DNA from: Paenibacillus radicis (ex Xue et al. 2023)
GTDB lineage: Bacteria > Bacillota > Bacilli > Paenibacillales > NBRC-103111
Reading direction: 5' to 3'
DNA length: 64,000 bases
NCBI RefSeq assembly: GCF_024722015.1
Contig: NZ_JANQBD010000015.1
Location: 124,001-188,000, forward strand
Shown: one piece after another, positions 33,104 to 42,491 of the stretch
How positions within the stretch are numbered: the first letter of the stretch is position 1
How the letters are laid out: each line of letters opens with the position of its first letter
Made by a program: the position numbers and the translations under genes
The notes under the pieces: model-generated
Told to the model about the DNA's origin: nothing
Databases searched by the model: none
Seen by the model: the letters and a program-made list of their open reading frames with translations, nothing else

Positions 33104-33186
33104 GTTCAAAGAGCCGACTTTTCAGCACCGAGAAGGTTGTAAGAAACTTTCTTAGATACTTCGTGATCAAAAGTCGATTTTTGAAC
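33104..33186 (+). repeat. Long inverted repeat upstream of the M20 amidohydrolase
   Basis: GTTCAAAGAGCCGACTTTT (33104-33122) can pair with AAAAGTCGATTTTTGAAC (33169-33186), with a nested AGAAGGTT / AAACTTTCT pair in the 46-base loop. It lies 38 bp before the amidohydrolase start in a 315-bp gap that otherwise holds the yugN promoter. It could be a leader structure or a dispersed element. No T tract follows, so it is not a simple terminator. Confidence 0.7.
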
Positions 33187-33223
33187 GTCCTCTATAAGCT
33201 CGATAAACCGGAGGTGTACGGTC

Positions 33224-34396
33224 ATGGAAGCCTTATTACAAGCGATTGATTTACTTTATCCGGAGATGGTCGGCTGGCGCCGGTATTTGCATCAGCATCC
33301 CGAGCTGTCTTATCAGGAGCGAGAAACAGCGGCATATGTCGCGAACCATTTGCAGCAGTGGGGCTTGGAGGTTCGTACCGGAGTAGGCGGCAATGGAATT
33401 ACCGCCCGATTGAAGGGGAGTGGACAAGGACCGACAGTAGCGCTGCGGGCTGATATGGATGCACTTCCGATTCAGGATCAGAAGAACTGCGATTATGCAT
33501 CCAGAGTCAGTGGAGTCATGCATGCATGTGGTCATGATGCTCATACTTCCACATTGCTAGGGGTTGCCAAGGTATTGTCCGAGCACAAGGAAATGCTGAA
33601 TGGCGACGTAGTGTTTATATTTCAGCATGCCGAGGAATTAAGTCCTGGCGGGGCATTCAGTATGATTGATGAGGGTGCGTTGGATGGGGTTGATTATATA
33701 TATGGCATACACCTGTGGACGCCATTCCCTGTGGGCACAGCTTATTGTAAAGAAGGGCCCTTTATGGCCGCAGCCGATGAATTTGAAATAGTTGTAAAAG
33801 GTAAAGGCGGTCACGGGGGGCTGCCGCATGAAACCGTGGACAGTATTGTCATTGGATCACAGCTGGTGGGCAATCTTCAAACCATCGTTAGCCGCGGCGT
33901 AGATCCTACACAGCCTTGTGTGGTCTCTATCGGTTCCTTTCACAGCGGTACAAGCTTTAACGTCATCGCCGAGCAAGCCACGCTAATCGGAACCGTTCGT
34001 ACGTTCGATCCTGAGCTTCGTATGGATGTGAAGCAGCGAATGGACCGGTTAGTCTCGCAAACCTGTACAATGAATGGAGCTGACTACAGCTTCGAATACA
34101 AGTTGGGCTACCCGCCGGTCATTAATGATTCAGAAGAGGCACAACGATTTTTGCGAGCGGGAGCTCGAGTAATGAATGTTAAACCATCTCCACTGATCAT
34201 GGCCGGAGAAGATTTCGCTTATTATTTGCAGCAGCGCAAGGGCTGTTTTATGTTTGTAGGAGCGGGCAATCATGAGCAGGGAATTATTCATCCTCACCAC
34301 CATCCTAAATTTGACATCGATGAAAGAGCAATGAGGGATGCAGCCAGATTGTTTGTCAGTATGGTATGGGATTGTCAGAACGGCGGCTGTAATTAA
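33224..34396 (+). CDS. M20 family amidohydrolase/peptidase
   Basis: A 390-residue cytosolic metallohydrolase of the N-acyl amino acid amidohydrolase group (hippurate, N-acetyl-diaminopimelate, carboxypeptidase-like). Metal ligands are seen in HACGHDAHT, QHAEELSPGG (Glu-Glu) and GIHLW, with a further His late in the chain. The dimerisation-domain insertion begins near FEIVVKGKGGHGGLPH. The C-terminus is unusually Cys-containing (WDCQNGGCN). The ATG follows CGGAGGTG. The substrate cannot be told from sequence. Confidence 0.92.
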   Translation: MEALLQAIDLLYPEMVGWRRYLHQHPELSYQERETAAYVANHLQQWGLEVRTGVGGNGITARLKGSGQGPTVALRADMDALPIQDQKNCDYASRVSGVMHACGHDAHTSTLLGVAKVLSEHKEMLNGDVVFIFQHAEELSPGGAFSMIDEGALDGVDYIYGIHLWTPFPVGTAYCKEGPFMAAADEFEIVVKGKGGHGGLPHETVDSIVIGSQLVGNLQTIVSRGVDPTQPCVVSIGSFHSGTSFNVIAEQATLIGTVRTFDPELRMDVKQRMDRLVSQTCTMNGADYSFEYKLGYPPVINDSEEAQRFLRAGARVMNVKPSPLIMAGEDFAYYLQQRKGCFMFVGAGNHEQGIIHPHHHPKFDIDERAMRDAARLFVSMVWDCQNGGCN

Positions 34397-34530
34397 CTGC
34401 TAGGCCCCTGTTGCACATGCAAAGAAGGGTTTCGGGAGATTCTATGTTTGCAACGGAAAATGCCGTTACTTTCTTTTAAAGAAGGTTCGGTGTTTTTCGA
34501 ATGACAAACTCTTCTGGGAGGGACTTACCT

Positions 34531-34968
34531 TTGAATGCAAAAAAGATAAAGGAAATCATGACGAAGGATTGCGCGACAGTCACTTTGAAGGATAATGTAT
34601 ATGAAGTCGCCGTTAAAATGAAGCAGGAGGATACAGGGTTTATTCCTGTAGTTGACGGTAAAAAGCTGATTGGCGTTATTACCGACCGTGACTTGGTTAT
34701 CCGCGGATTTGCAGCCAAGAAGGAAGGCTCAACGGCGGTGTCGGAAGTCATGAGCAGCAATCAAATTACTAGTGCGACCCCTGAAACCACGGTGGATGAG
34801 GCAGCCAAATTAATGGCAAACCAACAAATTCGCCGTTTGCCTGTCGTCGAGAATGGCGAGCTGGTAGGAATTGTATCTATCGGTGATTTAGCTGTACGCA
34901 GCACGTTCGAGGATGAGGCCGGAGAAGCGCTAAGTGAAATTTCAGAAAAAGATAAAGTAACGGTCTAA
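34531..34968 (+). CDS. Two-CBS-domain protein (YhcV-like)
   Basis: A 145-residue protein made of two CBS motifs. The first starts IKEIMTKDCATVTLKDNVYEVA, with GVITDRDLVIRGFA closing it; the second starts VSEVMSSNQ and closes with VGIVSIGDLAVRS. Such pairs bind adenine nucleotides. The start is TTG 34531, 6 bp after GGGAGGGAC; ATG 34501 has no ribosome site. It lacks an ACT domain, so it is not AcuB. It is single, with a terminator after it. Confidence 0.88.
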   Translation: MNAKKIKEIMTKDCATVTLKDNVYEVAVKMKQEDTGFIPVVDGKKLIGVITDRDLVIRGFAAKKEGSTAVSEVMSSNQITSATPETTVDEAAKLMANQQIRRLPVVENGELVGIVSIGDLAVRSTFEDEAGEALSEISEKDKVTV

Positions 34969-34984
34969 TATAAGATTCTACTTA

Positions 34985-35023
34985 GTTCTCTCGAAGTTTA
35001 TATCGGGAGAACCCATTTTTTTA
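34985..35023 (+). terminator. Terminator of the CBS gene
   Basis: GTTCTCTCGA and CGGGAGAAC form an imperfect stem, followed after CCA by a run of T. Confidence 0.75.
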
Positions 35024-35119
35024 TATTGTAATGTTAACGTGTGCAATATATAATATTATCGTGTCGAATAAAAGGCTTACATATTAGATTTATAATGAAT
35101 GAGAGGCAGGGGAATAAGA

Positions 35120-36286
35120 ATGGATAAAGTGCGCATCGGTATTGTCGGTGTGGGGAACATGGGTAAAAGTCATACGGAATACTTGACCAAGAATCAAGTG
35201 AGCAATGCGGAGTTGACAGCCATTGTGGACACGGATCCAACCCGGCTTGAATGGGTTAGAAGCAACCACGGAAGCAGTAATATTCAATTGTTTGATAATT
35301 TGGAAGCCTTCTATGCATCTAGGGCGTTCGACGTAGTACTGGTGGCTACACCTCACTACGATCACCCGGCTGCTGCTATACAAGCATTTTCTCACGGTTA
35401 CCATGTATTGGTTGAAAAACCTGCTGGCGTGTATACGAAGCAAGTTCGTGAAATGAACGAAGCTGCCGCAAAATCGGGTAAAGCTTTTGGAATTATGTTC
35501 AACCAACGGACAAACCCTCTATATCAAAAGCTAAGAGATTTAATTACATCCGGAGAGCTTGGAGAAGTGCGTCGTACCAACTGGATTATTACCAACTGGT
35601 ACCGGTCGCAAAGCTATTATGATTCCGGCGGCTGGCGCGCTACTTGGGCTGGAGAAGGCGGCGGGGTATTAATCAACCAAGATCCTCATCAGCTTGATTT
35701 GTGGCAATGGACGGCTGATATGATGCCTAAGCGTGTCAGAGCGTTCTGCAGCTTTGGTAAATACCGTAACATCGAGGTTGAAGATGATGTTACAGCATAC
35801 GTTGAATACGAGAATGGAGCTACCGGCTTATTCGTTACTACCACGGGCGAGGCTCCTGGTACGAATCGATATGAAGTAAGTGGAGATAACGGTAAAATTG
35901 TTATCGAAAACGATACATTAACATTCTGGCGCTTGCGTACACCAGAACCGAAGTTTAACAGTGAATTCAAAGGCGGCTTCGGTCAGCCAGAGTGCTGGAA
36001 ATGCGATGTTCCTGTAGTTGGAGCTCCAGGGCCTCAACATAAAGGCATCACGCAAAACTTCGTCAATCATATTTTGAATGGCACACCGTTGCTTGCACCG
36101 GGCGAAGAAGGAATCAAAGGATTGACGCTTTCCAATGCGATGCACTTGTCTACGTGGACAGATAACTGGGTTGATCTTCCGATCAACGAAGATTTGTACT
36201 ACGAGAAGCTTCAAGAACGCATCAATAGCTCAACCTTCAAAAAAGAAACAAAAGAACTTCAATTGGATGTAAAAGGTACCCACTAA
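35120..36286 (+). CDS. Gfo/Idh/MocA family oxidoreductase
   Basis: NAD(P)-dependent sugar or inositol-type dehydrogenase of 388 residues. The Rossmann motif is GIVGVGNMG, then LVEKPAGV holds the conserved EKP lysine, and GGGVLINQDPHQLDLWQW carries the catalytic Asp and His. The start is ATG 35120, about 8 bp after AGGGGA; ATG 35099 places the ribosome site inside the gene. It stands alone, so no sugar pathway is indicated. Confidence 0.93.
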   Translation: MDKVRIGIVGVGNMGKSHTEYLTKNQVSNAELTAIVDTDPTRLEWVRSNHGSSNIQLFDNLEAFYASRAFDVVLVATPHYDHPAAAIQAFSHGYHVLVEKPAGVYTKQVREMNEAAAKSGKAFGIMFNQRTNPLYQKLRDLITSGELGEVRRTNWIITNWYRSQSYYDSGGWRATWAGEGGGVLINQDPHQLDLWQWTADMMPKRVRAFCSFGKYRNIEVEDDVTAYVEYENGATGLFVTTTGEAPGTNRYEVSGDNGKIVIENDTLTFWRLRTPEPKFNSEFKGGFGQPECWKCDVPVVGAPGPQHKGITQNFVNHILNGTPLLAPGEEGIKGLTLSNAMHLSTWTDNWVDLPINEDLYYEKLQERINSSTFKKETKELQLDVKGTH

Positions 36287-36319
36287 TAGTGAGAAGGGTC
36301 CCAGACAATATCTTTTAAC

Positions 36320-36363
36320 AAACAAAACGACCTGACGGTTAATCTGTCAGGTCGTTTTGTTTG
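36320..36363. terminator. Bidirectional terminator after the Gfo/Idh gene
   Basis: AAACAAAACGACCTGAC pairs with GTCAGGTCGTTTTGTTT. The perfect long stem can serve this gene and the convergent nuclease gene. Confidence 0.9.
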
Positions 36364-36376
36364 TTATTCTCTTCAT

Positions 36377-36898
36377 TCACTTCTTCTTTTCGAATGCAGA
36401 ATCGTAATCCTTCCAAAGTCCCTTTTGCTTATTGCGGGCTTCTTCTTGATCCTTTTTAAACAAATCCACGTATTTCACGTTTGGAGGAAAGGTTGCAATT
36501 CGTGCATAGCCTTCTTTCACAAGTGTACGGTTGAAAAGCTCATCTTCAACCCAGACGTAGGCAAGCAGGCGATCATACTTATCTTTACGTTCAACATCCC
36601 ATTCGAGCTCTACCGTTTTGTTTTCAAGCCGTTTTTTGGTGAAGTCAGATGCTTCCTTGCCATAAAACATGACAGGTGTATTAGGCTTTTTTGTCTCCGG
36701 GGTATCCACACCGATTAGTCTGACTTTTTCTTTTTTTCCATTCAGCTTAATTTCAAAAGTATCCCCGTCGACCACTCGGTCAATTTTAACCGATTCCCTG
36801 CCGCTGTTAGTTGATGTTGATTTGCTTTGGCAGCCTGATAGCAGCATGGTTAGTAATAAAATCGGGAGCAGCGCGGCTGCAATCCATTGCTTCTTCAA
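36377..36898 (-). CDS. Thermonuclease-family lipoprotein (SNase fold)
   Basis: A 173-residue secreted nuclease-like protein. A signal peptide ends in the lipobox LLSGC, so the mature protein should be lipid-anchored outside the membrane. The staphylococcal-nuclease fold shows RVVDGDTFEI with a Ca2+ Asp, RLIGVDTPE, the catalytic Arg region WDVERKDKYDRLLAYVW and an early Arg. The start is TTG 36898, just after AGAGGTGA; the longer frame to 36973 would bury the signal peptide. Confidence 0.9.
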   Translation of the reverse strand: MKKQWIAAALLPILLLTMLLSGCQSKSTSTNSGRESVKIDRVVDGDTFEIKLNGKKEKVRLIGVDTPETKKPNTPVMFYGKEASDFTKKRLENKTVELEWDVERKDKYDRLLAYVWVEDELFNRTLVKEGYARIATFPPNVKYVDLFKKDQEEARNKQKGLWKDYDSAFEKKK

Positions 36899-37027
36899 TG
36901 ATGTCACCTCTAATTTCCCATTGTAGAACCAACTCCAACTGCTGTAAAGCAAAATAATGTTTAATTTAGGCACATTCCCCTCATACTAGATGGTATGCAA
37001 ACTTAGTGAAGTTCAGGAGGGATCCAT

Positions 37028-38794
37028 ATGCAGATAGATCAAAAAAGGCCGCTCGTGGTACAAAGCGATTTCACGGTTTTGCTGGAGGTGCGCCATCCGG
37101 AATTTGATCAGGTACGCCCTTTATTAGCGCGTTTTGCGGATTTGGTCAAAACACCGGAGCATATCCATACGTACCGCATGTCTGCATTGTCTCTGTGGAA
37201 TGCAGCGGCAGCCGGGATGACTACCTCGGAGATTACATCTTTTTTGGAGGAGCATGCCAAGTTTGGAGTGCCGCACAACATCAAGCAGGATATTCGACGT
37301 TTTGTGGAAAGGTACGGCCTGGTGCGAATTGAAAGCTTAGGTGAGGATCTGTTGTTGATTTCAGATGACGTAGAGGCGATCAAAGAAATGTGCTCCTTTA
37401 GAACACTTCGTTCTTATGGTCTGTGCCAGGTGGATTCCCAAACACTACGGTTCTCATCTATATATAGAGGCGCTTTGAAGCAAGAATTGATCAAGCTTGG
37501 ATACCCCGTCCAGGATTTGGCCGGTTATACCCGTGGGGAGGAGCTGCCCATCAGGCTTAGAGGGGATGCCTCAGATGGAAAAGCATTTCAGCTGCGTGAT
37601 TATCAAACCTCAGCGGTCGAATCATTTTATCGGGAAGGCAGCATCATGGGGGGGAGCGGTGTACTTGTACTTCCCTGCGGCGCAGGGAAAACGATCATTG
37701 GAATAGCTGCGATGGGTAAGCTGAATTGCGCTACTCTGATTCTTACTACAAATACAACCTCTGTAAATCAATGGAAACGTGAAATTTTGGAGAAAACGGA
37801 TGTTACTGAGGATATGGTAGGGGAATACTCGGGCATGAAAAAGGATGTTCGTCCAATAACGATAGCGACTTATCAAATATTAACTTACCGCAAGTCCAAG
37901 GATGATTTGTTCATACATATGGATTTGTTCAATAAACGTGACTGGGGATTAATTGTTTACGATGAAGTCCATCTATTGCCTGCTCCCGTGTTCCGCGTAA
38001 CCGCTGACATACAAGCTACAAGAAGACTTGGATTGACAGCAACGCTTGTTCGTGAAGATGGACGAGAGGAGGATGTATTCTCACTTGTTGGTCCCAAACG
38101 TTATGAAATGCCATGGAAGGAACTAGAAGGGCAAGGGTGGATTGCCTCAGTAAGCTGCACAGAAATCCGCGTTCCGCTGCTGCAGGCTGAACAGGATTCT
38201 TACCTGTCTGCAGAAGCGAGACAGAAAATGAGAATTGCCAGCACAAGCAAGGGCAAGCTGAATGTGATAAAACAGCTGCTAGCTAAGCATAAAGGGGAAC
38301 AGACGATTATTATAGGGCAGTATCTGGATCAGCTCAAGCAGGTGGCTCAAGCTTTGGGGGCGCCGCTTATTTATGGTCAGATGCCGCATGAAGAGCGAGA
38401 GGAGCTTTACAACCAGTTTCGTCGGGGTGAGCTGCAAACTATCATCGTATCGAAAGTGGCTAACTTTGCCGTTGATTTGCCTGATGCCTCTGTAGCCATT
38501 CAAATTTCCGGCAGCTACGGCTCCCGGCAAGAAGAAGCCCAACGTCTGGGGCGCATTCTGCGTCCAAAGTCGGATGCTAATAAAGCATTTTTTTACACAG
38601 TTGTCTCATCCGACACGAAGGAGCAGGAATACGCACTAAACCGGCAGTTGTTTCTAATTGAACAAGGCTATCAGTATCGAATTGAGGAGTATTCACAGGC
38701 TGAGGATGAGGGGGAAATTACTGCCGCTCTTGATAATTCTTATAGGAGTAAGCCATTGAACCAGCAATCCGAAGAGGAGGTCTTGTCAACGTGA
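37028..38794 (+). CDS. XPB/Rad25-type DNA helicase
   Basis: A 588-residue superfamily 2 helicase like archaeal and bacterial XPB, predicted to open DNA in repair or transcription. The N-terminal region (about 1-190) carries the helicase-associated domain. Motifs are Walker A PCGAGKT, DEVH box, GLTATL, the XPB-specific RED (LVREDGRE) and QRLGRILRP motif VI. ATG 37028 follows CAGGAGGGA. The next gene starts within its stop codon (GTGA), so the two are coupled. Confidence 0.93.
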   Translation: MQIDQKRPLVVQSDFTVLLEVRHPEFDQVRPLLARFADLVKTPEHIHTYRMSALSLWNAAAAGMTTSEITSFLEEHAKFGVPHNIKQDIRRFVERYGLVRIESLGEDLLLISDDVEAIKEMCSFRTLRSYGLCQVDSQTLRFSSIYRGALKQELIKLGYPVQDLAGYTRGEELPIRLRGDASDGKAFQLRDYQTSAVESFYREGSIMGGSGVLVLPCGAGKTIIGIAAMGKLNCATLILTTNTTSVNQWKREILEKTDVTEDMVGEYSGMKKDVRPITIATYQILTYRKSKDDLFIHMDLFNKRDWGLIVYDEVHLLPAPVFRVTADIQATRRLGLTATLVREDGREEDVFSLVGPKRYEMPWKELEGQGWIASVSCTEIRVPLLQAEQDSYLSAEARQKMRIASTSKGKLNVIKQLLAKHKGEQTIIIGQYLDQLKQVAQALGAPLIYGQMPHEEREELYNQFRRGELQTIIVSKVANFAVDLPDASVAIQISGSYGSRQEEAQRLGRILRPKSDANKAFFYTVVSSDTKEQEYALNRQLFLIEQGYQYRIEEYSQAEDEGEITAALDNSYRSKPLNQQSEEEVLST

Positions 38795-40842
38795 ACCATG
38801 CTTTCTACTTAAGCAAAATGCCGGAGGCTCTAAAAACCCACATCGAAGCTGAGGCTGTTTATGCTCCTTGGTTGAGACGGGGAGAAACGTTGGATTCCAT
38901 ATGGGGCAATTCAGCGATAATGGAAACGGTGTACAATCAATTGTCAGCAAGAGAAAAAAAAGTGCTTCATTTCCTTGTCACATCGATCGGAAGCGAGCCT
39001 TTTGACTGGCCTAAGCTTGAAAAATTAACCTCACACGTGATGTCGGGTGCAGAAGCCAAGGTCGGTTTTTTGTTATTGCTGAAAAAGGGTTTAATCTATA
39101 TGTTCAAGAAAACATGGGGAGAGCATGTATATGTCCTTGCTGAAGATGCTCTTGCCATATGGCAGCAACTTATATTAACTGCAGATAATAAACAGGCTTT
39201 GACAAGAACAACAGACACCTCTATAGAATGTGTGGAACAATATAATCCGGGTCTTGCTTCTTTGCTGTTTCAAACACTTGTTTTTTTAGATCAAAATGAT
39301 ATGAAGCTAACGAAGAATGGAACGCTGCACAAAAAACAGCTGCAAAAATGGCTGGACCTGCTAACTATTCAAGATGAAAGATTTCTCGGCTGCTCTTTAA
39401 AATATGCTTATGCAGACGTGTATCCTGTAAAGCTTGCGGTAATAATGGAATTTCTGTTCAGACTTCAGCTGGTGGAGCAGCGAGGCGAGCAGCTTTGCTT
39501 GCAGGAGCATGAAGTTAAAAGATGGCTCTCGCTAAGCGAGCGCGAACAAAATAAGCAGCTGTACTTTATTTGGAAAATGGTTGCGTTTCCAGGTCCAGCT
39601 TGGCTTCAGCATGCCGTACTTCTGCTGGAAAGACAGCATGAAGATATTTGGTATGCTGCTGACGATATTCCTCAGTGGCTGCGGGTGCAGAAAATAGCTC
39701 CATTTGACAATGAAGAGAATGTTGCAGGACAGGAGCTGCTCGATCAGTTGGAGCAGCAGTGGATTCATCCACTGCTAGCTTTTGGTTGGATGGAGAAGGG
39801 ATTTGCTGGAGCAGATGGCCGAGATGCCGTTTACCGCTGGAGGATACAACCTATTGAATCGCAAGCGGATAGGACGATAATGGAGGAAGAAGGCTTTTAT
39901 GTTCAACCTGATTTCGAAGTATTGGTGCCACCGAATGTGCCTTTTGCAATAAAGTGGGAGCTATCAGCGTTTGCCGATCTGCAGAAGGCCGATCTTGTTT
40001 CGGTTTATAAACTGGGCAAGGAAAGCTTACAGCGAGGGTTGGAGAAGGGGCTGCAGCTGGAAGAGCTGTTGTTGTTTTTGGAAAAGCAATCTCTATACGG
40101 CATACCGGAAAATGTCAGGCTAACTCTGGAGCAATGGGCGAAGCCATTTGGTAAAGTCAAGCTTTCTGAAGTACTGCTGCTGCGTTGTGAGGATGCTGCC
40201 GTTGCTGAAGCTGTAAAAAAGCTGCCAGGTTGCTCTGATTGCTTGCTTGAAGAGATTGGCGGGCAGGCGTGGATTGTCCGAACGGATCAATTAAAGCTGT
40301 TGACTGAGCTTCTTAATAAAGCAGGCTGGATGACCGGTAAGCTGAAGCTGCTAGCTGATGCCAATCCTTCCGAGCAGAGGGAAGCACGGATCAGCTTAGT
40401 ATCAATGAAGCCGCTGGAAGACGGCATCTTAACCTCGAATGATACTACAGCCATTAACTATGGTCCTGTACATATAGCAGATAAAGGTTTTATATATTCG
40501 AGACACACGTTCATGTACTTTGAGATGGAGCAGAAAATTCCCGATGTTCGTGATTTATTCCCCGATTTACAAGGGATTCCACAGGGCTGGATGAAAGATT
40601 ACCGCACTTACCACGCCTCAACTCGTCGTGAAATGGTTGAGCTGGCTATGGAGTGGAAAACTACGTTGCAGGTACGCCATAATGGTCATGATCACATGAT
40701 TGCCCCAAGAAAGCTGCAAGAGACTCGCGGCACCTGGAGTATGACCGGATTGGAACAGTCCAAGCTTCAGGAGATGTGCTTATTTCCTGAGGATTGGCAG
40801 GAGATGAGGATCATTGTGCCTGGCATAAATGATAAATATTGA
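38791..40842 (+). CDS. Helicase-associated protein, XPB partner candidate
   Basis: A 683-residue protein without helicase motifs. The N-terminal third looks like winged-helix repeats (LSAREKKVLHFLV, KVGFLLLLKKGLIY). A C-terminal block beginning FYVQPDFEVLVPP resembles the helicase-associated (Helicase_C_3, XPB/Ssl2 N-terminal-like) domain. It overlaps the XPB gene by 4 bp and is translated from GTG 38791. The pairing implies that it loads, regulates or tethers the helicase; this is inferred from context. Confidence 0.85.
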   Translation: MNHAFYLSKMPEALKTHIEAEAVYAPWLRRGETLDSIWGNSAIMETVYNQLSAREKKVLHFLVTSIGSEPFDWPKLEKLTSHVMSGAEAKVGFLLLLKKGLIYMFKKTWGEHVYVLAEDALAIWQQLILTADNKQALTRTTDTSIECVEQYNPGLASLLFQTLVFLDQNDMKLTKNGTLHKKQLQKWLDLLTIQDERFLGCSLKYAYADVYPVKLAVIMEFLFRLQLVEQRGEQLCLQEHEVKRWLSLSEREQNKQLYFIWKMVAFPGPAWLQHAVLLLERQHEDIWYAADDIPQWLRVQKIAPFDNEENVAGQELLDQLEQQWIHPLLAFGWMEKGFAGADGRDAVYRWRIQPIESQADRTIMEEEGFYVQPDFEVLVPPNVPFAIKWELSAFADLQKADLVSVYKLGKESLQRGLEKGLQLEELLLFLEKQSLYGIPENVRLTLEQWAKPFGKVKLSEVLLLRCEDAAVAEAVKKLPGCSDCLLEEIGGQAWIVRTDQLKLLTELLNKAGWMTGKLKLLADANPSEQREARISLVSMKPLEDGILTSNDTTAINYGPVHIADKGFIYSRHTFMYFEMEQKIPDVRDLFPDLQGIPQGWMKDYRTYHASTRREMVELAMEWKTTLQVRHNGHDHMIAPRKLQETRGTWSMTGLEQSKLQEMCLFPEDWQEMRIIVPGINDKY

Positions 40843-40920
40843 TGCAACAAATAAGTGTAATATGTGGTATGATAAACTTGTCTGACAATCAATAATATTA
40901 TATACGAGGCAGGTGCTATA

Positions 40921-41382
40921 ATGGCAGTAATTGAAGCTCAAGCGTTGGATATGTCTGCCATTCTGATGCAGGCGTACGACTTAGGAGATATGATTAAAAT
41001 TTCCACGGAGACGTCGGATTATTTATATTGGAAGCAGCGCAAGGACGAGGACCCGCAGGTAAAGGAACTTGTGAAGCTTTTTAACAAGAAGAAAGAGCTG
41101 TTCGAAGAATGCCAGCGGTTCGGTCATTTTCATCCAGACTACCATGCTGCGTTGGAGCAGGTACAGGCGATTCAAGTACAGCTGGATAACCTTGAATCCG
41201 TCAAATATTTCAAGGAAGCGGAGCAGCGGCTTGATGAACTGCTGTATACAGTATCTCAAATGATTGCACATAGCGTCTCGGACACGATTAAAGTGCCCGG
41301 CAACGACATGAACGCAGGAGGCGGGAGCTGTTCCACCGGAAGCTGCTCGACCGGAGGCGGCTGCAGCGGAAGCTGTGGTTAA
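40921..41382 (+). CDS. ricF: RicF (YlbF) family regulator
   Basis: In B. subtilis RicF acts with RicA and RicT, binds Fe-S clusters and tunes RNase Y mRNA processing. This 153-residue protein has the helical Com_YlbF body with RFGHFHPDYHAA, and a Gly/Ser/Cys-rich tail with five cysteines, similar to the metal-binding tail of RicF. ylbG, its usual neighbour, lies 1.1 kb away beyond an opposing asparaginase gene. A TACGAGGCAGG ribosome site lies upstream. Confidence 0.9.
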   Translation: MAVIEAQALDMSAILMQAYDLGDMIKISTETSDYLYWKQRKDEDPQVKELVKLFNKKKELFEECQRFGHFHPDYHAALEQVQAIQVQLDNLESVKYFKEAEQRLDELLYTVSQMIAHSVSDTIKVPGNDMNAGGGSCSTGSCSTGGGCSGSCG

Positions 41383-41408
41383 AAAATTTCAGTTTTTGAA
41401 TTACTGAC

Positions 41409-42434
41409 TTACGGAGTGAATCGACTTAACTTCAATAGGGGTCGAATTTCGCCAACAACTTCATTATGGCAATTCAGCACTTTGGGATGATAGAACTCTT
41501 CCAGAAGCCGGATCTCTTCTTTACGAAGCATATCCAATTGAATCAATGTTTCCATGACAGCCGGATAAATGGCACGCATAGCTCCATCTTCGATTTTGAC
41601 GGCTGCTCCCCAGCCCTTCTCCGGGATGGTAAAAGCAAACATTCCTTCTGCACCCATCTTGCCAATAATGCGGCCCTGAGTCACCTCGATCAGCCGGGTG
41701 TCGAAACGGTCGCTTCCTGCCAGATAGTAGGGCTGTCGGATGATAGCTTGCACAATCCTCCGACAAGCTTGAGCACGCTGCTCTGGCAAGCCTTCTGGCT
41801 TGCCAAGCCGTGCATAAGCATAGGCAAGCGACTCCAGCGGTACCGCAAAAACAGGAACACCACAACCATCCGTACCCAGTGATATTTGATCTGCAGGGAC
41901 ACCGCACATATAAGCAATGATGTCCAGCATCTGCAATTGGACAGGATGAGAGTTTGAGATATAGGGTCCAGTTGTAGAACCTATCGATAGTTCAAGCAAT
42001 CGGGAAAGCGCCAGCATGCCGGAATGTTTGCCTGAGCAGTTATTGCGAAGGGGAGTGAGGGGGATTCCCGCTTCCTTCAATCGGTTGGCTGTCGGTATGT
42101 GAAAGGGCTCGTGAACCCCGCATTGCAGAGCGTTTTCATCCAGTCCAAGCTGATGCAGTATCTCATTTGCCAACTCAGCATGAGCATCCTCACCGTTATG
42201 CGATGCGCATAGAAGAGCGATCATTTTATCGTTCAATTGAAAGTTAAGCTCGCCATCTATTTCTAATAAAGGAATCGCTTGCAACGGCTTAGCCGTAGAA
42301 CGAGCGAATGTATAATAAGCCGAGTCGCCAGCAGAAGCAATGAGTTCGTGGTTGGTGTTCACAACGGCAATGTGGCCGCGATGCAGGCTTTCTATCCTGG
42401 CTCCTCGCAGCGCCTCAACAAGGATATGTGTCAT
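41409..42434 (-). CDS. Asparaginase (Rhizobium AnsA-type)
   Basis: Hydrolyses L-asparagine to aspartate and ammonia. The 341-residue protein belongs to the PF06089 asparaginase II family: STAKPLQAIPLL with a Ser-x-x-Lys pair, CASHNGEDAHA, NNCSGKHSGMLA with the Cys and Lys, and GTDGCGVPVFAVPL. These are distinct from E. coli-type asparaginases. The start is uncertain: ATG 42434 has a distant AAAGGA and ATG 42458 has none. It is convergent with ricF. Confidence 0.9.
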   Translation of the reverse strand: MTHILVEALRGARIESLHRGHIAVVNTNHELIASAGDSAYYTFARSTAKPLQAIPLLEIDGELNFQLNDKMIALLCASHNGEDAHAELANEILHQLGLDENALQCGVHEPFHIPTANRLKEAGIPLTPLRNNCSGKHSGMLALSRLLELSIGSTTGPYISNSHPVQLQMLDIIAYMCGVPADQISLGTDGCGVPVFAVPLESLAYAYARLGKPEGLPEQRAQACRRIVQAIIRQPYYLAGSDRFDTRLIEVTQGRIIGKMGAEGMFAFTIPEKGWGAAVKIEDGAMRAIYPAVMETLIQLDMLRKEEIRLLEEFYHPKVLNCHNEVVGEIRPLLKLSRFTP

Positions 42435-42491
42435 ATTCAATTCGATTCGTCCTTTCATTGATGATCTTATTATAGAAAGAAGGTATAAATC

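Noticed and set aside
34531..34968. CBS protein as the missing AcuB
   Set aside because: It has two CBS motifs only, no C-terminal ACT domain, and is far from acuA and acuC.
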